From contig DUVD01000007.1 in NCBI GenBank assembly GCA_012841225.1, positions 1 to 6,437 of the forward strand: a DNA stretch of 6,437 nt, in the 5' to 3' direction. Source of the stretch: Fibrobacter sp. (GTDB lineage Bacteria > Fibrobacterota > Fibrobacteria > Fibrobacterales > Fibrobacteraceae). Position 1 is the stretch's first letter, and the number at the start of each line of letters is the position of its first letter. Below the pieces are notes generated by a model. That model was given only the letters and a program-made list of their open reading frames with translations. It was not told the DNA's origin and searched no databases. A program made the translations under genes and the position numbers. Shown here one piece after another: positions 4,973-6,437 of the stretch.

Positions 4973-6437
4973 TTTTTCTGTCTTTGCAGTTCTTGCGAGT
5001 TCTCTATGACACCATAAATCCGCATAACGACGAATGGGTGATGTGAAATGAGAATAATCTTGCCAATTCAATGCAAAATGACCAAAGCTATTGCTGTCAT
5101 AATGAGCTTTTTGCATACTCCTTAAAATGCGATTGATAAGCGTTTCATCGCCAGCGGCTCTAATCACTAAATGTTGGTATAGTGAAAAGACTATAGGATT
5201 TAAGTTTGAATCGCCTCGACGAGGTTTCCCTAAATCTCGAAGTTCCACTGGAGAGTCTTTGAAAAGATCAGGGTACAAATAATAAAGTTCCATGATGTCC
5301 TTAGTATCTGGAGCTTCATGGATTCGGAAAATTCCCTGTAGCTGTCGACGCACTAATTCTTTGGCACAGCAATTATTTGCAATCAACATACATTCTTCAA
5401 TCCAAGAATTGGACTCATCATTTTTTCTAGGGACAATTTGAACAGGCTCATTCTTTTCATCAAATAAGCATTGGTACTCTGTGCCGCCAAGTTCTAAAAT
5501 GCCGCTTTTGGCGCGGTTTTCTTTTAATAATTTGGAGACTAGTGCTAAGTCTGCCACGGCAGTATTGCCTTCGTTTTTCATTTCTAGAGCACGTTCATAA
5601 CTGATAGAAGAAGTCACGTTTATAACGCTTCGGTGAAATTCATACGATTGGACTTCGCCTTTTTTATTTAAGACCATCATACACGTAAAAGCACAACGAT
5701 CGACACCTTCATGTAAAGAGCACAAATCTCCAGAAAGGCGTTCTGGTAGCATGGGCACAGCACACCAAGGTAAATATTGGGTGTAACTACGATTTAATGC
5801 TTCTTCATCTAAGGCGCACCCTTCAGGAACATAATAACTCACGTCAGCGATATGAACGCCCAGCTTAAAACCTCCACCAGGAAGACGCTCTACAGAAACG
5901 GCATCATCATGATCGCGAGCTCCTTCTGGGTCAATACAAAGAATGGTTAGACCTCGATAGTCTACGCGACCTTTAAAATCTTTTGCTGTTGGACTCTTTT
6001 TCGAAGCGGCAAATTCCTCAATTTCTTGACTAAAAGATTCTGGTAAATTTGAGCTCTTCATAAACTCATCTTTCACTTCCTTCCACGTGATCTCAGGAGA
6101 CATGGAATGCTCTTCCACTTTAGCAAGATAAGAATGCTTTTCTTTTGGATGTGGGTAAAGCGTGAAAGAAATCGTTTGACCATCATTGCCTGGAGCATTT
6201 TTTCGGTGTGCTACTTTAAATTCTTTTCCTGTAGAAGACTCTATAACAATCCAGCGGTCTTTTTCAACTAATTTTAAGACGCCTCTTTTTATGGAAATAG
6301 TGGAAACGGGGTCTATCGTATGTCCGTCATATTCATTGCGAAATGATTTAGCTCCAATGATTAAACCACCTGCCGTTCTCACGATGGATACTTTGTTCCC
6401 AAATTCATATTTCTTGTGTTCCTTGCCCTTGCTGATG
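4970..6437 (-). CDS. rnr: Ribonuclease R, catalytic part (5' end outside window, ended early by in-frame TAA)
   Basis: RNase R is a 3'-to-5' exoribonuclease that degrades structured RNA, with roles in mRNA decay and RNA quality control in the cytoplasm. The frame stays open past the GTG at 6382 to the window edge (ISKGKEHKKYEFGNKVSIV then RTAGG), so the true start is outside. The visible 488 residues show an OB/cold-shock-like region (KRGVLKLVEKDRWIVIESS) and then the RNB domain. The metal-binding motif IDPEGARDHDDA (codons at about 5903-5932) has all four Asp residues in the RNase II/R spacing. Also present are LPWCAVPMLPERLSGDLCSLHE, IEECMLIANN and HFTSPIRRYADL with the conserved Arg residues. 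The catalytic domain thus looks intact. A TAA at 4972-4970 removes the S1 domain and basic tail, which still follow in frame. An S1-less enzyme would probably bind structured RNA poorly. The S1 half continues downstream, and the RgpF-like gene follows it directly. Confidence 0.92.
   Translation of the reverse strand, partial: ISKGKEHKKYEFGNKVSIVRTAGGLIIGAKSFRNEYDGHTIDPVSTISIKRGVLKLVEKDRWIVIESSTGKEFKVAHRKNAPGNDGQTISFTLYPHPKEKHSYLAKVEEHSMSPEITWKEVKDEFMKSSNLPESFSQEIEEFAASKKSPTAKDFKGRVDYRGLTILCIDPEGARDHDDAVSVERLPGGGFKLGVHIADVSYYVPEGCALDEEALNRSYTQYLPWCAVPMLPERLSGDLCSLHEGVDRCAFTCMMVLNKKGEVQSYEFHRSVINVTSSISYERALEMKNEGNTAVADLALVSKLLKENRAKSGILELGGTEYQCLFDEKNEPVQIVPRKNDESNSWIEECMLIANNCCAKELVRRQLQGIFRIHEAPDTKDIMELYYLYPDLFKDSPVELRDLGKPRRGDSNLNPIVFSLYQHLVIRAAGDETLINRILRSMQKAHYDSNSFGHFALNWQDYSHFTSPIRRYADLWCHRELARTAKTEK

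Noticed and set aside
4636..5009. Other-frame open stretches over the RNase R S1 region (minus 4636-4851 and plus 4803-5009).
   Set aside because: Both overlap the S1-coding frame, which has clear homology; these are shadows.
6380..6382. GTG at 6382 as the start of RNase R.
   Set aside because: The frame remains open upstream to the window edge with plausible coding sequence, and RNase R normally has more N-terminal sequence than this would give.

Overview
The window looks like a chromosomal segment from a member of the Fibrobacterota (Fibrobacter or a close relative), probably a gut or rumen fibre degrader. Three things point there. One gene is a TIGR02147/DUF4423 protein, a family strongly expanded in Fibrobacter. 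It is translationally coupled to a carbohydrate-domain envelope protein. Divergent from the pair is a secreted CBM35-GH26 enzyme, a typical mannan-degrading architecture. The DNA is AT-rich, most obviously in the lipoprotein and RgpF-like genes. The lineage call is an inference from gene families, not from a marker gene.

Layout. Positions 1-1224 (minus) hold the first 408 codons of a secreted GH26 enzyme (probable beta-mannanase) with an N-terminal CBM35; its 3' end lies outside the window. Positions 1225-1388 form a divergent regulatory region with an imperfect 26-bp dyad (1294-1319) and two small hairpins in the enzyme's leader. Positions 1389-2246 (plus) encode the TIGR02147 regulator. It overlaps by 4 bp (ATGA) a gene at 2243-3532 for a cell-envelope protein with a carboxypeptidase-regulatory-like domain and a carbohydrate-binding-like beta-sandwich. 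That gene ends only 3 bp from the end of a convergent RgpF-like glycan-synthesis gene (3536-4426, minus, TTG start). The RgpF-like gene directly follows, and is probably co-transcribed with, the RNase R locus (4427 to beyond 6437, minus).

Two points stand out. First, the regulator, the coupled envelope protein and the divergent enzyme resemble a self-contained sense-and-respond unit. The envelope protein's best-supported start gives it a 37-residue tail before its hydrophobic segment, as in cytosol-facing transducers, and the dyad lies where it could control either promoter. Second, the RNase R reading frame is interrupted by one in-frame TAA exactly between the catalytic RNB domain and the S1 domain. 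The 180 downstream codons are still open and family-like, so this is a very recent nonsense mutation, an assembly error or a readthrough site.

Apart from 1225-1388 there is essentially no intergenic DNA. No tRNA, rRNA, CRISPR array, insertion sequence or integration site was seen.
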